From contig NZ_BOMM01000049.1 in assembly GCF_016862195.1 (NCBI RefSeq), positions 171,876-235,875 on the forward strand: 64,000 nt of DNA, read 5' to 3'. The notes beneath the pieces were generated by a model that did not search any database, had not been told where the DNA came from, and worked only from the letters and a program-made list of their open reading frames with translations. This document shows, in pieces, positions 1 to 8,455 of this stretch. This stretch comes from Paractinoplanes ferrugineus. GTDB lineage: Bacteria > Actinomycetota > Actinomycetes > Mycobacteriales > Micromonosporaceae. The translations under genes and the position numbers were made by a program. How positions within the stretch are numbered: position 1 is the first letter of the stretch; the number at the start of each line of letters is the position of its first letter.

Positions 1-198
1 GGTCACGGCCAGCGCGGCCGGGCCGACCTTGGCCAGTTCGGCGACGGTCTGCTCGTTGCGTTCGGCGTCGCGGGCGGCCACCACCACGGAGGCGCCGGCC
101 TCGGCCAGGGCGACCGCGATCGCCTTGCCGATGCCACGGTTGCCGCCGGTCACCACGGCCACCTTGCCGTCGAGCCGGAACAGGTCGAGGACGCTCAT
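1..198 (-). CDS. Short-chain dehydrogenase/reductase, N-terminal part (cut by window edge)
   Basis: Only the first 66 codons lie in the window; the gene runs off the left edge. The protein begins MSVLDLFRLDGKVAVVTGG and continues NRGIGKAIA, the TGxxxGIG dinucleotide-binding loop of classical SDR oxidoreductases, followed by a VVAARD segment typical of beta-strand 2. The catalytic Ser-Tyr-Lys lies outside the window. Its ATG overlaps the stop of the upstream kinase by four bases (ATGA), so it is the last visible gene of the frcBCAK-like sugar operon and probably oxidises or reduces the sugar or polyol that the transporter imports. The substrate cannot be read from this fragment. Confidence 0.85.
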   Translation of the reverse strand, partial: MSVLDLFRLDGKVAVVTGGNRGIGKAIAVALAEAGASVVVAARDAERNEQTVAELAKVGPAALAVT

Positions 199-845
199 GC
201 GGGCTCCTTCTCAGTCATGATCTGGACGATGCGGTGGGCATGCGGCCGGGTCGAGGCGATCAGCTCCGCGTTCACCTGATCCGAGCCGTACGAGCGGTCG
301 TGCGCCTCCTGGGGGCTGCGCCCGAAGCGCATGTGCCGGTCGATGAGCCGCCGCATGCGCACCTCCTCGCCTGGTTCGACGTACCAGACCTGGTCGATCA
401 GCGCGGCCGTGGCCCGCCACCGGTCGTCGTCGACGAGCAGGTAGTTGCCCTCGGTGACGACCAGGGGCGTGTCGCGGTGCACCGGCACGACGCAGGCGAT
501 GGATTCCTCGATCGACCGGTCGAACTCGGCGCCGTACACGATCTCGTCGGTCTGCGGCCGCAGCCGGCGCAGCAGGGCCTGATAGCCGGCGGCGTCGAAG
601 GTGTCGGCGGCGCCCTTGCGGTCGTGCCGGCCGAGCCGGTGCAGTTCGGCGTTGGAGAGGTGGAAGCTGTCCAGGCCGACCAGCACGGCCCGGTCGCCGA
701 GCGCGTCGACGAGATCGCGGGCCAGGGTGGACTTGCCGGCCCCGGGCGCGCCGGTGATGCCGAGGATCCGCCGTTGGCCGCCGGCCACGAGATCGCGGGC
801 CGCGGCCACCAGGGTGGCCAGGTCGACCTGCTCGGGGCCGGTCAC
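195..845 (-). CDS. frcK: FrcK-like nucleoside/sugar kinase family protein
   Basis: This 216-residue P-loop kinase belongs to the uridine kinase/pantothenate kinase-like family. The Walker A motif GAPGAGKST is at residues 32-40. A GLDSFHLSN segment and the stretch LGRHDRKGAADTFDAAGY are typical of the 'nucleoside/nucleotide kinase family' proteins that accompany fructose-type ABC transporters. In Sinorhizobium meliloti the order is frcB-frcC-frcA-frcK, and here the order is the same: binding protein, permease, ATPase, kinase, with four-base overlaps at each junction. It probably phosphorylates the imported sugar in the cytoplasm. The symbol rests on gene order and family resemblance; the substrate is inferred. 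Confidence 0.75.
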   Translation of the reverse strand: MTGPEQVDLATLVAAARDLVAGGQRRILGITGAPGAGKSTLARDLVDALGDRAVLVGLDSFHLSNAELHRLGRHDRKGAADTFDAAGYQALLRRLRPQTDEIVYGAEFDRSIEESIACVVPVHRDTPLVVTEGNYLLVDDDRWRATAALIDQVWYVEPGEEVRMRRLIDRHMRFGRSPQEAHDRSYGSDQVNAELIASTRPHAHRIVQIMTEKEPA

Positions 846-1630
846 GCGGTTCCCCCCTCGAGGTGCAGGGACTCGGGTGATTTGGCGCCGGTCATCACAG
901 CTACCGCCTCCTCCATCGTGGTGTTGCGGGGGTCGACCAGGGCGATGCGCCGCCCGAGCCGGTGGATGTGGATGCGGTCGGCGACCTGGAACACGTTGGG
1001 CATGTTGTGGCTGATCAGCACGACGGGCAGGCCGTTCTCGCGGACCCGTTCGATCAGGCCGAGCACCTGGTTGGTTTCGCGGACGCCGAGCGCCGCGGTC
1101 GGCTCGTCCATGATCACGACGCTGGTGGCCCAGGCGGCCACCCGGGCCACCGCGACCGCCTGCCGCTGGCCGCCCGACAGGGTCTCGACCTTCTGCCGGA
1201 TCGACTGGATGCGGATGCCCAGGTCGGCCATCTGGCGGGCCGACCCGTGCCGCATGGCCGGCTTGTCGAGCTTGCGGAAGACCGTACCCAGAAGGCCTTT
1301 GCGTCTTTGCTCGCGGCCCAGATAGAGGTTCTGGGTGATGTCGAGCGCGGGGGCCACACCGAGCTCCTGATAGACGGTCTCGATGCCGACCCGACGCGCG
1401 TCGAGGGCGCTGCGGAAGTGCACCTGTTCGCCCTTGAGCGAGATGGTTCCCGAGTCGGGGACGACCGCACCGGTGAGCGCCTTGATCAGGGTGGACTTGC
1501 CGGCGCCGTTGTCGCCGATCACCGCCAGGATCTCGTCGGCCCGCAGGTCGAAGTCGCAGTCGTCCAGGGCGACCACCTGGCCGTAGTGCTTGGTGAGCCC
1601 GCGCGCTCGCAGAACAACAGTCTCGGTCAT
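842..1630 (-). CDS. frcA: Sugar ABC transporter ATP-binding protein, FrcA type
   Basis: A 262-residue ABC ATPase with Walker A GDNGAGKST at 39-47, signature LSGGQ at 151-155 and Walker B VVIMDEP at about 171-177. It has a single nucleotide-binding domain, unlike the duplicated roughly 500-residue RbsA/XylG proteins, and FrcA of the fructose uptake system is also a single-domain protein. An upstream extension of the open frame lacks coding character, so I start at the ATG of MTETVVLRARGLTK. That ATG overlaps the permease stop by four bases (ATGA), and the gene's own last bases overlap the kinase start. It energises import at the membrane with the neighbouring permease. Sugar specificity is inferred from operon order. 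Confidence 0.88.
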   Translation of the reverse strand: MTETVVLRARGLTKHYGQVVALDDCDFDLRADEILAVIGDNGAGKSTLIKALTGAVVPDSGTISLKGEQVHFRSALDARRVGIETVYQELGVAPALDITQNLYLGREQRRKGLLGTVFRKLDKPAMRHGSARQMADLGIRIQSIRQKVETLSGGQRQAVAVARVAAWATSVVIMDEPTAALGVRETNQVLGLIERVRENGLPVVLISHNMPNVFQVADRIHIHRLGRRIALVDPRNTTMEEAVAVMTGAKSPESLHLEGGTA

Positions 1631-2628
1631 CGCGTCTGCCTCGTCCGGACGAAGTGGTCGACGGCGACCGCGATCACGACCAGGATGCCCGTCGCCACCT
1701 GCTGGTAGAGCGAGTCGATGCCGGCCTGGGTGAGCCCGTTGGCCAGCACGGTCACGATCAGCGCGCCGATGAAGGTGCCGACCACGCCGCCGCGCCCGCC
1801 GAACAGGCTGGTCCCGCCGATCACCACGGCGGTGATGCTGTCGAGGTTGGCGGTGGAGTAGCCGCTCGGGTCGGCCGTGGGGGTGCGACCGAGGGCCTGC
1901 CACGCGGCGAACGCGTACACCACGGCTGCGGTCAGATAGACGCTGAGCAGGACCCGCCGCACCTTGATGCCGGTGAGCGCGGCGGCAGCCCGGTTGTCGC
2001 CGACGGCGTAGACGCGTACCCCCCAGGCCGTCTGGGTCAGGGCGTAGCCGAGCACCGCGGTCAGCGCGATCCAGAGCAGCACGCCGTACGTGATGCTGAT
2101 CCCGCCGACCGTGGGGCCGTCGTTGAGGATCGTCAGCAGGTCGGAACTGATCGGGTAGGACTGCGAGTCGGTGTAGAGGCGGGCGGCCGCGGTCAGCACC
2201 GAGAGCACGCCCAGCGTGACGATGAACGGCGGCAACGAGAACCGCGAGATGAGTACGCCGTTGAGGCCGCCCATCACCAGGCAGACGAGGGTGCCGACGA
2301 CCAGGGCCCAGAGCGCGTTGCCGTCGGTGGCCAGCTTGCCGATGACCACCGCGGCCAGCACCATGATCGCGCCGTTGGCCAGGTCGATGCCCGCGGTCAG
2401 GATGATCAGCGTCTGACCCAGAGCGAGCGTGCCGACCACGACCGACTGGGTGGCGATCAGCGACAGGTTGTCGGCGTTGAGGAACGTGCTGGTCGTGACG
2501 CCGAACACGACGATCGCGAGGATCAGCGCCGCCAGCGGCCCGGCGATCTGGCTGCCGATGAAGGTGCGCAGCGGACCGCCGTGGTCCTCCTCCTTCTCGA
2601 GGAGGGCCGCGTCGGCGGTGTTCGTCAT
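1627..2628 (-). CDS. frcC: Sugar ABC transporter permease, FrcC/RbsC type
   Basis: A 333-residue multi-pass permease of the branched-chain amino acid/ribose (BPD_transp_2) family. Hydrophobic segments recur along its whole length, and the family landmarks LAANDL-like 'ILTAGIDLANGAIMV' and 'GGTSLFGGRGGVVGTFIGALI' are clear. The start is the ATG of MTNTADAALLEKEEDHGG, which overlaps the stop of the binding-protein gene by four bases; a longer frame exists upstream but would run into that gene. It forms the membrane channel with the FrcA-type ATPase, probably as a homodimer because only one permease gene is present. It is the second gene of the operon, translationally coupled on both sides. Confidence 0.9.
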   Translation of the reverse strand: MTNTADAALLEKEEDHGGPLRTFIGSQIAGPLAALILAIVVFGVTTSTFLNADNLSLIATQSVVVGTLALGQTLIILTAGIDLANGAIMVLAAVVIGKLATDGNALWALVVGTLVCLVMGGLNGVLISRFSLPPFIVTLGVLSVLTAAARLYTDSQSYPISSDLLTILNDGPTVGGISITYGVLLWIALTAVLGYALTQTAWGVRVYAVGDNRAAAALTGIKVRRVLLSVYLTAAVVYAFAAWQALGRTPTADPSGYSTANLDSITAVVIGGTSLFGGRGGVVGTFIGALIVTVLANGLTQAGIDSLYQQVATGILVVIAVAVDHFVRTRQTR

Positions 2629-3638
2629 TTTTCGCCCCAGCAGTTCTGCAGCCCCCACTCGGAGGTCTGGGACGTGAGCCCGGCCACCGGCTTGTCGGTG
2701 ATCAGAACGGTGCCGGAGTCGGTCAGGCCGGGCTTGGGCTTGGTGCCGTTGGCGATGTACTCGGCTGCCGCGGCCACCGCCAGCTCACCCATCTTGCTGG
2801 GGAACTGCATCGCGGTCGCGCCGATGATGCCGTCCTTGACGTCCTGGACGCCGGAGCAGGCGCCGTCCACCGACACCATGGTCGCCTTGCCCTGGAGGCC
2901 TTTGTTCTTGAGCGCCGTGTACGCGCCGTGGGCGACCGGCTCGTTGATCGTGTAGACGAGGTTGATGTCGGGGTGGGCCGAGAGCAGGTTCTCCATGGCC
3001 GACTGACCGGTCTCGACGGTGCCCTTGGTCAGCGCCTCGCCGGCGATCTGGGGGTCCTTGTCGGTGATGCCGAAGCCCTCGAGGAAGCCGTTGTGCCGCC
3101 CGCCGGCCGGCCCGTCGGACAGGTCGAAGTCGAGCAGCGCGATGCGGGGAGACGGTGGGGCGGACGCCTTGGCCCACTGACCGATCAGCTTGCCCGCGGC
3201 GGTGTTGTCGGTGGCGAAGGTCGCGTCGGCGGCGTCGACCGGGGTCACCGTGGCGTTGACCGTGACCACCAGGATGCCCTTGTCCCGAGCCTTCTTGACC
3301 ACGTCGACCAGGGCGGTCGGGTTGGCCGGGTCGAGCACGATCGCCTTCACTTTGCGGGCGATCATGTTCTCGATCGCCGTCACCTGGGTGGCCGAGTCGC
3401 CGGGCACCTTGGCCTCGGACTTCATCACCTTCCAGCCCTTGGCCGTGGCAGCCGCCTCGGTCGCCTTCTCGAGCGTGCCGAAGAACGGGTTGGACAGGTT
3501 GAGCTCGACGATGCCGATGGTGACGTCGCTCGATCCGGAGCCCGAACCGGCGTCGTCATCGCTGCTCCCACAGGCAGCCGTCCCGATCAGCAGGCTGGTA
3601 GCCAGTATCGAGGCTGCCGCGCGGCGAATGGTGTGCAT
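2625..3638 (-). CDS. frcB: Sugar ABC transporter substrate-binding lipoprotein, FrcB type
   Basis: A 337-residue extracellular binding protein. The N-terminus carries a signal peptide with lipobox IGTAAC, so Cys23 should be lipidated and anchor the protein to the outer face of the membrane. A Ser/Gly/Asp linker follows, then a type I periplasmic binding fold of the ribose/fructose family (VTIGIVELNLSNPFFGTLEK; AIVLDPANPTALVDVVKKA; VVTVNATV; VYTINEPVAHGAYTALK). It is the first gene of the operon and transcribes away from the ROK repressor across a region full of inverted repeats. It delivers a monosaccharide, plausibly fructose, to the FrcC/FrcA pair. The family is certain; the ligand is not. 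Confidence 0.9.
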   Translation of the reverse strand: MHTIRRAAASILATSLLIGTAACGSSDDDAGSGSGSSDVTIGIVELNLSNPFFGTLEKATEAAATAKGWKVMKSEAKVPGDSATQVTAIENMIARKVKAIVLDPANPTALVDVVKKARDKGILVVTVNATVTPVDAADATFATDNTAAGKLIGQWAKASAPPSPRIALLDFDLSDGPAGGRHNGFLEGFGITDKDPQIAGEALTKGTVETGQSAMENLLSAHPDINLVYTINEPVAHGAYTALKNKGLQGKATMVSVDGACSGVQDVKDGIIGATAMQFPSKMGELAVAAAAEYIANGTKPKPGLTDSGTVLITDKPVAGLTSQTSEWGLQNCWGEK

Positions 3639-3712
3639 ATGTGTCCTCCGGCTGTTCGATCGAGGGTCCTACTGAAGTCCATCGCGTTACGGCTCATCGT
3701 GAGTTTGATTAC

Positions 3713-3775
3713 GTTGACTGTCAACCACAAGATTGCGTCTTATGCGTTGTAGCCGACATAAGTACTGTGGTTGAC
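3713..3775. promoter_or_regulatory. Stacked inverted repeats between sugar operon and ROK regulator (candidate operator)
   Basis: Three nested dyads sit in the divergent intergenic region. GTTGAC-t-GTCAAC is a perfect 6+1+6 palindrome at 3713-3725. GTCAACCACA at 3720-3729 is repeated in inverse as TGTGGTTGAC at 3766-3775. CTTATG (3739-3744) is mirrored by CATAAG (3757-3762) in between. ROK repressors bind dyads as dimers or tetramers, so this is the likely autoregulatory operator for both directions; binding is inferred. Confidence 0.6.
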
Positions 3776-3782
3776 TGACGCC

Positions 3783-4988
3783 GTGACCACCGCCACCCCC
3801 GCTCGCGCCGAGGACGGCCCCGGCCGCATCCTCGAATTGATCATCAATGGATCGGCCCGCACCCGTACCGGGATTGCGCAGATCACGGGCCTGTCCCGAT
3901 CAACCGTGGGCCAGCGGCTGGACACGCTCTTCGACGCCCAGCTGATCCAGGAGAGCAGCGACAACGTGCCCTCGCGGGGCCGCCCGTCGCGGGCGCTCGA
4001 ACTCAACCCACGGGCCGGCGTGCTGCTCTCGGTCGACGTCGGCGAGGAACGCACCCGCATGGCGGTGCTCGACCTCAACATGGCCATCCTGGGCGACCGG
4101 GTCGCCCGGCTCGCCCTCGGCGACGGCCCCGAGATACTGCTCGACCGGATCACCGCGGTGCTCCGCGAGCTGATCGATCACCTCGGGTTGGACCAGACCG
4201 CGGTGGCCGGGCTCGGGCTCGGCCTGCCCGCGCCGGTCGACTATGAGGCCGGCCGGGTGCAGGGCTGGTCGATCATGTCGGGCTGGGAGGGCTACGACAT
4301 CCGCCGTCACCTACGGCGCAGCTGGCCGGTGCCGATCCTCATCGACAACGACGTCAACCTGCTCACCCTGGCCGAGCACCGCCGGTACTGGCCCGGCCAG
4401 CGGCACCTGTTCTTCGTCAAGGCCGGTACGGGCATCGGCAGCGGCATGGTCATCGACGGCGCGATCAACCGGGGCGCCCAGGGCGCGGCCGGCGACATCG
4501 GCCACGCGCACGTGGCCGGCTTCGGTGACCCGCAGTGCCGATGCGGCAACGCGGGCTGCCTGGAGTCGCTGGCCGGTGGCTGGGCCCTCGCCCGCGACCT
4601 GCGCGAGGGGCACGACGCCCGCGACGTCGCCGACCGGCTACGCCGCGGCGACTCGGCCGCGGTCACCGGGCTGCGCCAGGCCGGGCGCATCATGGGCGAG
4701 TCGATCGCGTACGCCACCAGCCTGCTCAACCCGGACGTGATCGTGCTCGGCGGGCTGCTTGCCACCACCGGCGACGACCTGCTGGCCGGCATCCGACAGG
4801 TCGTCTATCAGCGCTCGCTGCCCTTGGCCACCCGCCAGCTGCGCATCGTCTCCACCCGCTACAAGTCGAGGGCCGGCATCGCGGGCGCGGGCTATCTGGT
4901 CCGCGACCACGTGCTGAGCCCGGCCGTCCTGGACGCCTGCCTGGCGGTCGGTAAATCCCCCTTTGCCGGTGCCGGTGCCGGTAGCTGA
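3783..4988 (+). CDS. ROK-family transcriptional repressor (FrcR-like)
   Basis: A protein of about 401 residues with an N-terminal winged helix (TRTGIAQITGLSRSTVGQRL) and a C-terminal ROK sugar-kinase fold. Visible landmarks are the phosphate-loop-like VDVGEERTRMAVLD, GTGIGSGMVIDGAI, and the zinc motif CRCGNAGC, which matches the ROK consensus CxCGxxGC. I chose the GTG at 3783; a TTG at 3771 in the same frame is possible, and no clear ribosome site decides between them. It is divergent from the frcBCAK-like operon and should repress it until the sugar or its phosphate binds. A TTG start would lie inside the inverted-repeat cluster, and the mRNA may be nearly leaderless. Confidence 0.85.
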   Translation: MTTATPARAEDGPGRILELIINGSARTRTGIAQITGLSRSTVGQRLDTLFDAQLIQESSDNVPSRGRPSRALELNPRAGVLLSVDVGEERTRMAVLDLNMAILGDRVARLALGDGPEILLDRITAVLRELIDHLGLDQTAVAGLGLGLPAPVDYEAGRVQGWSIMSGWEGYDIRRHLRRSWPVPILIDNDVNLLTLAEHRRYWPGQRHLFFVKAGTGIGSGMVIDGAINRGAQGAAGDIGHAHVAGFGDPQCRCGNAGCLESLAGGWALARDLREGHDARDVADRLRRGDSAAVTGLRQAGRIMGESIAYATSLLNPDVIVLGGLLATTGDDLLAGIRQVVYQRSLPLATRQLRIVSTRYKSRAGIAGAGYLVRDHVLSPAVLDACLAVGKSPFAGAGAGS

Positions 4989-5012
4989 ATTAGTGAAATG
5001 CTTCTATAGCTG

Positions 5013-5108
5013 TCAAGTGGTGCTGGGGGCCAGATTGGCGCTGTTCAGGGTCCGGAAGAGTGGTCTGCTGAGGTAGCGCTTGAGGCTGCGCATGATCTCG
5101 CGGCACTT
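5013..5108 (-). pseudogene. IS110-type transposase C-terminal relic
   Basis: A 31-codon open stretch reads KCREIMRSLKRYLSRPLF and ends in TGA. The pattern xxxxCLKRYLAREv/f is the usual C-terminus of IS110-family transposases. Just outside it on the minus strand is TTGACAGCTATAGAAGC, which resembles the conserved sequence downstream of actinobacterial IS110 transposase genes (recalled, not aligned). Nothing of the catalytic DEDD region remains. The relic abuts the IS701-type relic at 5107, so two different elements have decayed at one spot. Confidence 0.5.
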
Positions 5109-5421
5109 AAGTTGATCGTCGTCGCCAGTGGGATTGCTGTGATTGCCACGGGCGGCGGCATCGGAAGCGTGACCAGGCGATGATGTGCTCGTTGTCCGGG
5201 CGAGGGCCGTTGAGCAGTGCCGCGATCAGGCGGCGGGCTTCGGGGACGCTGCGCCGAGCGAGTAGCCAGTGGCCTCGTCCGGTCGCCCACCAGGGCCGGA
5301 TCGGTGTTCGCACCCAGTCGTAAACCCGGGGGCCATGGGCACCGTCCCCGCACGACAGCCGCCGCCAGGATCGTGCCGGCAGAAAACACGCTGTCCGACT
5401 CCTGGCCGTGACGCGATGTAC
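5107..5421 (-). pseudogene. IS701-type (DDE) transposase relic with internal deletion
   Basis: The minus-strand frame reads HRVTARSRT, CGDGAHGPRVYDW, IRPW, GHWLLARRSV and then PEARRLIAALLNG, HIIAWSRFRCRR, stopping at 5107. The GAHGPRVYDW...GHWLLARRS block is a hallmark of the IS701-like DDE transposases common in streptomycetes and relatives, and the AALxxxHxxAWSxxRxRR block is their C-terminus. The segment normally lying between them, including the ExxFQxxKxExGLDxY region, is missing, so this is an internally deleted remnant with no N-terminal half. No terminal repeats could be recognised. Confidence 0.7.
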
Positions 5422-5522
5422 TGAACCGACGTTCGCCCGACCGCCGGCCGGCCGCCGAGACCTACTAACCGAAGAGCCGAAAACACCGATCTTGGGAAAG
5501 TCCCCGACCACCGGGGGTGTAC

Positions 5523-7781
5523 CTACTCGTACCGCAGCTTGTCGGTCCGGGTGACCCAGCCGGCGGCCGGCAGCAGGACGACGACCGTGGTGGCCAGGGC
5601 CAGGCCGGCGCCGGCGGCGGCCGGACCGAGGATCGCCGGGGCATCGAACCGGACCGGCACCGCGGACATCCGCATGAGCAGCGCGCCCAGGCCGGCGCCG
5701 ACCCCGCTCGCCAGCGCGAGACCGCTGAGCACCGGAGCGATCGCCTGGAGCAGGACGGACCAGACCACCGTCGAGCGCCGCGCGCCGATGGCCGCGAGGA
5801 CGCCGAGCACGCGGCGCCGCTCACCCAGACGGGCCGCCACGTCCAGCAGGAGACCGACCGCCATCATCAGCAGCAGCAGCGCCAGGCCGACGGTGAGCGC
5901 GGACCCCAGCGGGGCATAGAAGTCGGTCTCCGGGGCGAGAGAAGTGAACAGGGCCAGCGGATCGATCTCGGCCGCGACGCCGCGAAGCTGCCCGGCCACG
6001 GCCGCGGGCTCCTTCGAGGTGAAGATGCCGGTGTCGACGAACTCGGGATCGACGTCGGGCGGCACCGCGGTGGCGGCGGCCGGAGTCAGCAGGACGCTGG
6101 GGCCCGCGTTTGCCAGATAGGGGCCGATCAGGGCGGCCCGGCGGGCGTCGTGCGGGACGGCGATCCGCGCGCCCGGGGCCGGATCCGAACCGCCCGCGTC
6201 CAGAGTGACCGAGCGGCGCGGACCGCCGGTGGTGAAGGCGTCGCCGTCGGCGCACCGGGACAGGGCGGCGACCTGGCTCAACGCGGCGCAGTCGCCGACG
6301 ATGACGAACTCGGGCACCGGGTTGCCCGGGTCGTACACGACGTATTGCGCCACGGTGCCCGCGGTCACGCCGCCGACCTGTTCGAACAAGGCGCTGCGGT
6401 GGCGCATGGCGGCCGGCGTCTGCCGGCCGGTGAACTGAACGAGGAAGGCCGGGCCGCCGGGATCGTCCGAGTCGACGGCACGATTCGCGGCCGCGGCGAA
6501 GAACGTCTGCAGGGCGATCGCTCCGGCGACCGCGACGACGATGCCGGTGACCGCCCGGGTCGACCCGGCCGGGTTGCGGCGCAGCTGCTCGGACGCCAGC
6601 TGCCAGGACGCCGGACCGTGCGGCAGCAGCCGGGCGACCGCCGGCACCAGGTACGGCAGGATCGGGATCAGCGACACCAGCAGCAGCAGGACGCCGAGAC
6701 CGGTCCGGTCCTCGGGCACGTCCGGAAGACCGAGAATCGCCGGGTAGAGCAGCGCCACGCCGGCGACCGGCAGGATGAGCCGCCACCAGAGTCGGCCACG
6801 CCAGTGCGCCGCCTGGCGGAAGACGCCCAGCGGTTCGATGCTGACGCCACGGAAACCCAGCACGGCCATCGCGGCCGACAGCGCCAGGACGCCCACCACG
6901 GTGGCGAGCGCCAGGACCGGAACCGGACGGACGTCGGCCGGGTAGACGCTGAAGCCGAGCAGGTCGAAAGCGGCGGCCCGCTCGCGCGCCGACAAGTAGA
7001 GCGCTACGCCGCCGGCCAGCCCAAATCCGGTCGCCACCAGGCTCTCGCCGAGAGCGATGCGCAGCACCGCCCGATGGTCCGCGCCGATCAGCCGGATGGC
7101 GGCGAGCCGACGGTCGCGGCGGTCGGTACCGAACCGCAGCGCGGCGCCGAGGAGGATCACGATCGGCAGCAGCAGGGTGACCAGAACGGTCACCGAGAGG
7201 ATGTACGGGCCGTCGCCGATCTCTTCGACGGCGGGGTAACCGAATCGGTCCACCCGCCAGGAGCCCTGGCCGAGCCTGTCCCGGACCCGGGGGTAGCCGG
7301 CGTAGTACGCCAACTCGCGCGGTCCGGACAGGCCGTCCGGGCCGATCGTGCCGACCACCCGGTAGGGCATCTGCCGGCGCAGCGTGCCGCCGTCCGGGCC
7401 CGCGAGGGCGGCCTGCAGAGCGGGTGAGGCGTACATCTGGTGGTCGCCGGGGAAGGCGGGTACGCCGGGCGGTCGTGGCGCGCCGGGAGCGTCCGGCCAG
7501 AGCAGACGTCCCCGGATGTCGTCGCCGTGCCACCCGGCCTCCACCGCGGCGACGACGACGGTGCGCCCGGCCGGCCGGTCCTCGCCGGCCGTGTTGTCGC
7601 CCCGGGCTTCGGAGCGGGACTGGCGTGCGTCGAGCATGGTCGGGACCGATGCCGCGAGCAGGAGCGCCGCGGTGCCGATGGCGACTGCGGAGGCGACCAT
7701 CGCGATCCGTACCGCACCGTGGCGGCCGCCGGCGAACGCCAGCCGGAACCCGAGCGCCAGCTCGGTACGCAACCGCCTCAC
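5523..7781 (-). CDS. FtsX-like ABC transporter permease
   Basis: A 752-residue membrane protein with the MacB/FtsX layout. An N-terminal membrane helix (MVASAVAIGTAALLLAASVP) is followed by an extracellular domain of about 170 residues, a cluster of helices (LSVTVLVTLLLPIVILLGAAL and following), a second extracellular domain, and a C-terminal helix trio with the family-typical LGERRRVLGVLAAIGARRSTV motif. The start is GTG at 7781 (VRRLRTELALGFRLAFAGG), overlapping the ATPase stop as GTGA; the open frame upstream is out of phase with that gene. With the 7778-8455 ATPase it should form a mechanotransmission or export complex. The substrate is unknown. Duplicated FtsX halves in one chain are common in actinobacterial versions. 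Confidence 0.87.
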   Translation of the reverse strand: MRRLRTELALGFRLAFAGGRHGAVRIAMVASAVAIGTAALLLAASVPTMLDARQSRSEARGDNTAGEDRPAGRTVVVAAVEAGWHGDDIRGRLLWPDAPGAPRPPGVPAFPGDHQMYASPALQAALAGPDGGTLRRQMPYRVVGTIGPDGLSGPRELAYYAGYPRVRDRLGQGSWRVDRFGYPAVEEIGDGPYILSVTVLVTLLLPIVILLGAALRFGTDRRDRRLAAIRLIGADHRAVLRIALGESLVATGFGLAGGVALYLSARERAAAFDLLGFSVYPADVRPVPVLALATVVGVLALSAAMAVLGFRGVSIEPLGVFRQAAHWRGRLWWRLILPVAGVALLYPAILGLPDVPEDRTGLGVLLLLVSLIPILPYLVPAVARLLPHGPASWQLASEQLRRNPAGSTRAVTGIVVAVAGAIALQTFFAAAANRAVDSDDPGGPAFLVQFTGRQTPAAMRHRSALFEQVGGVTAGTVAQYVVYDPGNPVPEFVIVGDCAALSQVAALSRCADGDAFTTGGPRRSVTLDAGGSDPAPGARIAVPHDARRAALIGPYLANAGPSVLLTPAAATAVPPDVDPEFVDTGIFTSKEPAAVAGQLRGVAAEIDPLALFTSLAPETDFYAPLGSALTVGLALLLLMMAVGLLLDVAARLGERRRVLGVLAAIGARRSTVVWSVLLQAIAPVLSGLALASGVGAGLGALLMRMSAVPVRFDAPAILGPAAAGAGLALATTVVVLLPAAGWVTRTDKLRYE

Positions 7782-8455
7782 CGGACACCGGCCGGGTCGA
7801 AGCTGCGGCCGTCGCGGACCACGATGCCGCGGTCGGCGTACGCCGCGACCCGCGAGTCGTGGGTGACCAGGACGACCGCGGCCCCGGTGTCCCGCGCCGC
7901 GTCGTTCAGCAGGTCCATCACCTGCTCCCCGGCGACCGAGTCGAGCGCGCCGGTCGGCTCGTCGGCGAAGATCACCTTCGGGCCGCCGACCAGGGCCCGG
8001 GCCACCGCCACCCGCTGCTGCTCGCCGCCGGACAGTTCCCCGGGCCGGGCCGCTGCCTTGTCGGCCAGACCGAGCCGGTCCATCCAGCCGGCGGCCCGGC
8101 GCTCGGCGGCGCGCCGGGAGACGCCGTCCAGCCGCAGCGGCAGTGCCACGTTCTGGACCGCGGTCAGCTCCGGCACCAGCTGACCGAACTGGAAGACGAA
8201 GCCGAACTCGCGGCGGCGCAGCGCGCTGCGGCGGACGTCGGTCAACTGCGCGAGGTCCTGCCCGGCGTACCGGACAAGACCCGCGCCGGGCCGGGTCAGG
8301 CCGGCCGCGCAGTGCAGCAAGGTGGATTTCCCGGAACCGGACGGGCCCATGACCGACACGATCTCGCCGGCCCGGACGGCCAGGTCGGCCGCGGCCAGTG
8401 CCACCGTCTTCCCGTACGCCTTGTGCAGTCCCTCGGCGACCAGCAGGGCGCTCAT
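7778..8455 (-). CDS. ABC transporter ATP-binding protein, LolD/MacB type
   Basis: A 225-residue ATPase with Walker A GPSGSGKST, signature LSGGEQQRVAVARAL and Walker B VIFADEPTGALD, followed by the switch VLVTHDS. The FADEPTGALD and FVFQFGQLVPELTAVQNV blocks place it in the MacB/LolD/FtsE group that partners FtsX-fold permeases. It overlaps the PadR stop (8452-8455) and the permease start (GTGA), so the three genes form one coupled operon. Operons of this shape in actinomycetes are often self-regulated efflux or peptide-sensing systems whose PadR repressor responds to a small ligand; that is inference here. Confidence 0.9.
   Translation of the reverse strand: MSALLVAEGLHKAYGKTVALAAADLAVRAGEIVSVMGPSGSGKSTLLHCAAGLTRPGAGLVRYAGQDLAQLTDVRRSALRRREFGFVFQFGQLVPELTAVQNVALPLRLDGVSRRAAERRAAGWMDRLGLADKAAARPGELSGGEQQRVAVARALVGGPKVIFADEPTGALDSVAGEQVMDLLNDAARDTGAAVVLVTHDSRVAAYADRGIVVRDGRSFDPAGVR

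Noticed and set aside
5517..7427. 636-codon plus-strand open frame
   Set aside because: Antisense to the FtsX-type permease; its Arg/Gly/Gln-rich composition is the GC-bias shadow of that gene. The same reasoning removes long antisense frames at 20201-22231 (-), 29781-31997 (+), 33604-35682 (-), 47759-49684 (-), 51329-53536 (-), 53133-54998 (-) and 61911-63902 (-).
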